NCBI GenBank assembly: GCA_001970855.1
Contig: LSSN01000233.1
Location: 1-11,266 of the forward strand
Origin: Smittium culicis
Lineage: Eukaryota > Kickxellomycota > Harpellomycetes > Harpellales > Legeriomycetaceae
DNA length: 11,266 nt
Direction: 5' to 3'
Positions 8,458-11,266 of this stretch are shown here, one piece after another; positions within the stretch are counted from its first letter, which is position 1; each line of letters starts with the position of its first letter. The position numbers were made by a program, and so were the translations under genes. Below the pieces are notes generated by a model, which did not search any database, was not told the origin of the DNA, and was given only the letters and a program-made list of their open reading frames with translations.

Positions 8458-9615
8458 ATGAAAAAAGAAATTAGCGCGTGGATAGCTTTATTCTTAATTA
8501 CTGCGCTTGTACGATTGGAGATTTCGCGATGTGAAATTAAAACTATGAAAATAAACGAAATAAATAAGAGAAGCCTAGATGGAAAAAATATAAAATGCAA
8601 TGGTGAGGCTTTGCTATGTGATAGAATGTATAACGATATCAGCTATGTAAAAACGCGTGCATCTTTTGCGATTGCAAGTAAAGAGAACGATTACTCAGGA
8701 ACACAGGTATTATCTATCCCTAGGCAGCTAAAGAAAGGTGCCAGAGCTTTTCAGCTTAATGTTTTTACTGACCTGAAACAAAAGGATGTGAGAAAACAGA
8801 TACAGGTATGTTTTCCTGATTGTGATGGCATTCAAGGAGGAACTCTTTATGATAACCTTGTAATGTTTTCGGAATGGCTAGACGAAAATATTACAGATGT
8901 TATAACAATATTTATTGAAAATAAAGGAGGTGTTGGTATTGAGCTTATTTCTGAAATTTTTAAGGAATCAGGGCTATGCAAATTCATATTCCCAAGTAAA
9001 AAGCACCCACCCTATACACCTTGGCCAACTTTGTTAGAAATGATAAAAATCAATCAAAGACTGGTAGTATTCGAAGAGAAAAATGATATTTTAGCTCCAA
9101 ACAGTGATTGGGTATTTTCTTCTAGAACTCATGTCTTACAATACGACTTTTCTAAGGATTATTTAGATAATAAATATATCGCATCGCCTTATACTGGAGA
9201 CAAAATAGTTTCTTTGACTGAGATTCCTCACTACGGAACTAATATAAATTCTCCAGTAGACAACTTCAATTTTCCAATTCAATCAAATATCTCACAGGCT
9301 AAGTTTATGAACTCAGAGTCGTTGTATTTACACTCAGTAACATGTCTTTCATCTAATACAGTTGTTTGGGGCAATTTTTTGCTACTTGATTTTTATGGAA
9401 TTGGAAATGTAGATTCAATATTACTGGGGCTGAACTCTGTACCTCTACCAAACGATACTATATCGGCATACTATCCCGATTTTTATGAGCAATCGACACC
9501 AAATATCACAAGGATATTTGAAAAAATTCGTAACAATTCAAAAAAAAGTGTCTATGTTTGGTATATTATTTTATGTGCTAATATCTTTTCAACATTAGCT
9601 TTAACAATTTTCTAG
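8458..9615 (+). CDS. Secreted PLC-like phosphodiesterase-fold protein, probably catalytically altered
   Basis: A 385-residue intronless gene with a good start context (AACAAAATG). Residues 1-25 form a signal peptide (hydrophobic AWIALFLITALV). The mature part follows the fungal PI-PLC-X-like TIM-barrel family: CNGEALLCDR (47-56), QLKKGARAFQLNV (90-102), WLDENITDVITIF (140-152), PWPTLLEMI with RLVVFEE (188-207), and NFLLLDFYGIGNVDS (306-320). In active relatives the first catalytic motif is THDS/THNS and the second is LCHxxC. Here they read TRAS (66-69) and VCFPDC (117-122), so both catalytic histidines and the neighbouring Asp/Asn are replaced. The structural cysteines (47, 54, 118, 122) are kept. 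There are five N-glycosylation sequons, at N144, N277, N332, N349 and N359. The C-terminus (about 365-385) is hydrophobic after a polar NNSKK segment, suiting a GPI-anchor signal or a membrane anchor. It is likely extracellular or cell-surface. A hydrolase role is doubtful and the substrate is unknown. Confidence 0.82.
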   Translation: MKKEISAWIALFLITALVRLEISRCEIKTMKINEINKRSLDGKNIKCNGEALLCDRMYNDISYVKTRASFAIASKENDYSGTQVLSIPRQLKKGARAFQLNVFTDLKQKDVRKQIQVCFPDCDGIQGGTLYDNLVMFSEWLDENITDVITIFIENKGGVGIELISEIFKESGLCKFIFPSKKHPPYTPWPTLLEMIKINQRLVVFEEKNDILAPNSDWVFSSRTHVLQYDFSKDYLDNKYIASPYTGDKIVSLTEIPHYGTNINSPVDNFNFPIQSNISQAKFMNSESLYLHSVTCLSSNTVVWGNFLLLDFYGIGNVDSILLGLNSVPLPNDTISAYYPDFYEQSTPNITRIFEKIRNNSKKSVYVWYIILCANIFSTLALTIF

Positions 9616-10568
9616 AAATCCTAAATAAGAATCAATTAGAAAAGCCCAACTGTAAATTGGCTGCTATAACTAGTTACACCAATACATTTTACTTATCGAA
9701 TTATAAAAAAATAAGCCCATTTTTATCTAGTTATTTTTTGCCTTTTAAAAAAATTTTCATTTAAAATAAAGATCTATTTATTAAAATAAAACAGTAAAGT
9801 ATTTCTTGATAATTAATTTATTTATTGCTTCAATAAATATCAATACCACTTTTAGGATAATTTAAGAATATAATGTATATAAATAAAAGGTCAATTAGAA
9901 TTCGCATAAATAAAATGGTTCAAACTGTTGACGTTTATTGACACGGTGGCATTAAAAAAAAATTGCCATTGACTCTAAAAATTTCGACCATTTATATGCA
10001 TTTTCCCTGAATCCATTGGCTAAGCCTAGTTTTATAGGGCTTATACATTTTTTTTTTAGTTAATTTAGATATTATACATCTATTTTAGATTTTTTTTGTA
10101 TATTTTGGAAATATCAAATAGAAATTTCAATTTATACGCTTAATAAAATTTTTACAAGTTTAGAAATCGTGGTTGTGTTTTTAAAAATACAGATAATATT
10201 GCTTTTTTAATGTTAATTTTAGTTTATATAATCATTTAACTGTGCATTCTTCGTTAAGGCACCATATTTTCAATAGAAAAATTTTCCATATTATAAAAAC
10301 GTATTAAAAAATAAAAACATGGCCAACACATTTTAAAGGTTATTCTCATGTTTTTAGTTATAAAAAATTCCATAAAGTTGGACGCTAGAAACTTTGTAAT
10401 TTCGAAATTTCCCTAAAAATTCAATGCCTTGCCTAGAAAGTTCATTGTACATCACTTTTTCGCTAGCACATTTTTTTAATCAGCCAAAAGAATCTAAACA
10501 TTTAAAAAAATTAGTTAAAAAGCATTATTGGCTTATATTGGCAAGATACATTTATAAAATTTATTTTC
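9616..10568. other. AT-rich spacer downstream of the PLC-like gene
   Basis: No gene is recognisable on either strand. AATAAA hexamers at 9765-9770 and 9785-9790, about 150-175 bases past the stop codon, are plausible polyadenylation signals, but such hexamers are frequent in this DNA. A small perfect stem (TAAGCC/GGCTTA, 10021-10043) is present and may be chance. Confidence 0.45.
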
Positions 10569-10658
10569 GATAGCTAAATTAAATTCATAGCTAAATTAAA
10601 TTTGATTGCTAAATTAAATTCGTAACTAAATTAATTTCATATCTAATATTAAATCGGG
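10569..10658 (+). repeat. 18-base tandem repeat, about five units
   Basis: Consecutive 18-base units share the core GCTAAATTAAATT: GATAGCTAAATTAAATTC, ATAGCTAAATTAAATTTG, ATTGCTAAATTAAATTCG, then two more diverged units (TAACTAAATTAATTTCAT and ATCTAATATTAAATC...). The first three are nearly identical and the later ones decay. It is a minisatellite-type array in non-coding DNA with no evident function. Confidence 0.75.
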
Positions 10659-10758
10659 TTAAATTTATAAAAACTCTCGCGTATTAAATAGGAGATTAGT
10701 TCCAGGAGCGGAACTATTTCTGTTAAAAATTTACTACTCATCATCTTGGCTTATATTT

Positions 10759-10957
10759 TTAACTCCTTCAGGGGCGGTTGACTTTTTTTGAGCTATCAAA
10801 GATATCCAACCAAATAACAATTTGATAAACTAATCTTAGATAATAATTTTTTAATGGTTGATAAATTGTATTTAGCCAATAACTAATCAATATAATATGG
10901 CTTATCCAATTACGATTTTTATTTAATTTTAATACTGTTGACCCCGGAAAAGGTTAA
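10759..10957 (-). mobile_element. Miniature inverted-repeat element, copy 4, inverted
   Basis: This 199-base element lies in reverse orientation relative to copy 2 at 2070-2266. On the minus strand it shows AAAAATCGTAATTGGATAAG, TTTGGTTGGATATC and the end CAACCGCCCCTGAAGGAG, each with a close counterpart in copy 2. Both termini keep intact TTAA (10759-10762 and 10954-10957), followed inward by TTAACTCCTTCAGGGGCGG on one side and, on the other strand, TTAACCTTTTCCGGGGTC. It is non-coding. Confidence 0.65.
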
Positions 10958-11025
10958 ATATTATTAGAAAAGATCGTTAAATGGTATATCTGGTACAACT
11001 AATGCCTTTACCAAATGGAAATAAT

Positions 11026-11130
11026 CAAATGGAATTTATAAGAAAAAAAAGCTCCGTCCTCCTAAAATTTCCCAATTATCGGAAATTGTTTGAAGGAGCT
11101 TAAGCTTTTCTTTATAAATTTTCCTATTGG
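11026..11130. repeat. Foldback palindrome of about 105 bases
   Basis: Two arms are imperfect inverted copies around an 8-base loop (11073-11080). Paired blocks are AATTTCC/GGAAATT (11066-11072 with 11081-11087), AAGCTCC/GGAGCTT (11049-11055 with 11095-11101), and AATTTATAAGAAAA with TTTTCTTTATAAATT further out. The outermost CAAATGG pairs roughly with CCTATTGG. It could be a small foldback element or a diverged hairpin transposon remnant. No gene lies beside it for it to terminate. Confidence 0.6.
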
Positions 11131-11157
11131 CCAATATTACTTTTATCAATAACCCAC

Positions 11158-11266
11158 TATTCCCCTTCAGGGATTGAGGTCTGTTTTTGTTCTAAAAAAT
11201 TAGATTACTAAATTAGATAAAAATAGTATAGCCTCGAAATATAAAAAATTATTGAACTGATGTTGA
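11158..11266 (-). mobile_element. Probable fifth miniature element, truncated by the window end
   Basis: The segment begins CCCCTTCAGGG and continues with a CTxTTTTTGxxCTA pattern that lines up with the outer 35 bases of copy 4 (TCCTTCAGGGGCGG...CTTTTTTTGAGCTA). The flank reads TATT where TTAA is expected, and similarity fades further in. Only one end is inside the window, so both its length and its identity are uncertain. Confidence 0.4.

Noticed and set aside
8803..8812. Splice-donor-like CAGGTATGT inside the PLC-like gene
   Set aside because: The reading frame continues across it through the conserved CxxxC and GGTLxDNL positions, so an intron here would delete conserved sequence.

Overview
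This window looks like nuclear DNA of an AT-rich, intron-containing fungus. The evidence is a gene with the fungal transcription-factor middle homology region (the RRRVWW signature), short GT-AG introns of about 106-133 bases, very A+T-rich spacers (roughly three quarters A+T by eye), and a secreted phospholipase-C-like protein of a family common in fungi. The mix of high A+T, many remnants of mobile DNA and these two families would suit an early-diverging lineage such as the insect-gut Harpellales. That placement is inference and no gene here proves it.

Layout. Bases 1-150 are clearly richer in G+C than what follows and are probably the edge of another gene or transposon cut by the window. 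From 151 to 3103 there is no convincing complete gene. This stretch holds a decayed protein fragment that resembles a FLYWCH-type zinc finger (1292-1521), then two abutting 197-base miniature inverted-repeat elements (1877-2266). The main gene, 3104-6501 on the + strand, is a five-exon model that joins in phase across every intron (2928 coding bases, 975 residues). It encodes a Fungal_trans regulator and includes a 13-base microexon. No Zn2Cys6 DNA-binding cluster is visible in it or upstream. The spacer 6502-8457 contains one more miniature element (7101-7297) and a short GC-richer tRNA-like patch (7331-7389). The second gene, 8458-9615 on the + strand, is an intronless 385-residue secreted or membrane-anchored PLC-like phosphodiesterase homologue. 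The catalytic histidine positions appear replaced, so it may be a pseudoenzyme. The right end (10569-11266) is a nest of repeats: an 18-base tandem array, an inverted miniature element, a foldback palindrome, and what looks like the start of another miniature element running off the edge.

How it fits together. The two genes lie about 2 kb apart with their own flanking regions, and nothing shows that they work together. The unifying theme of the intergenic DNA is a family of TTAA-flanked miniature elements of 197-199 bases. Their ends (CCC...GGG inside TTAA) look like those of non-autonomous piggyBac-type transposons. No transposase for them is present in the window.
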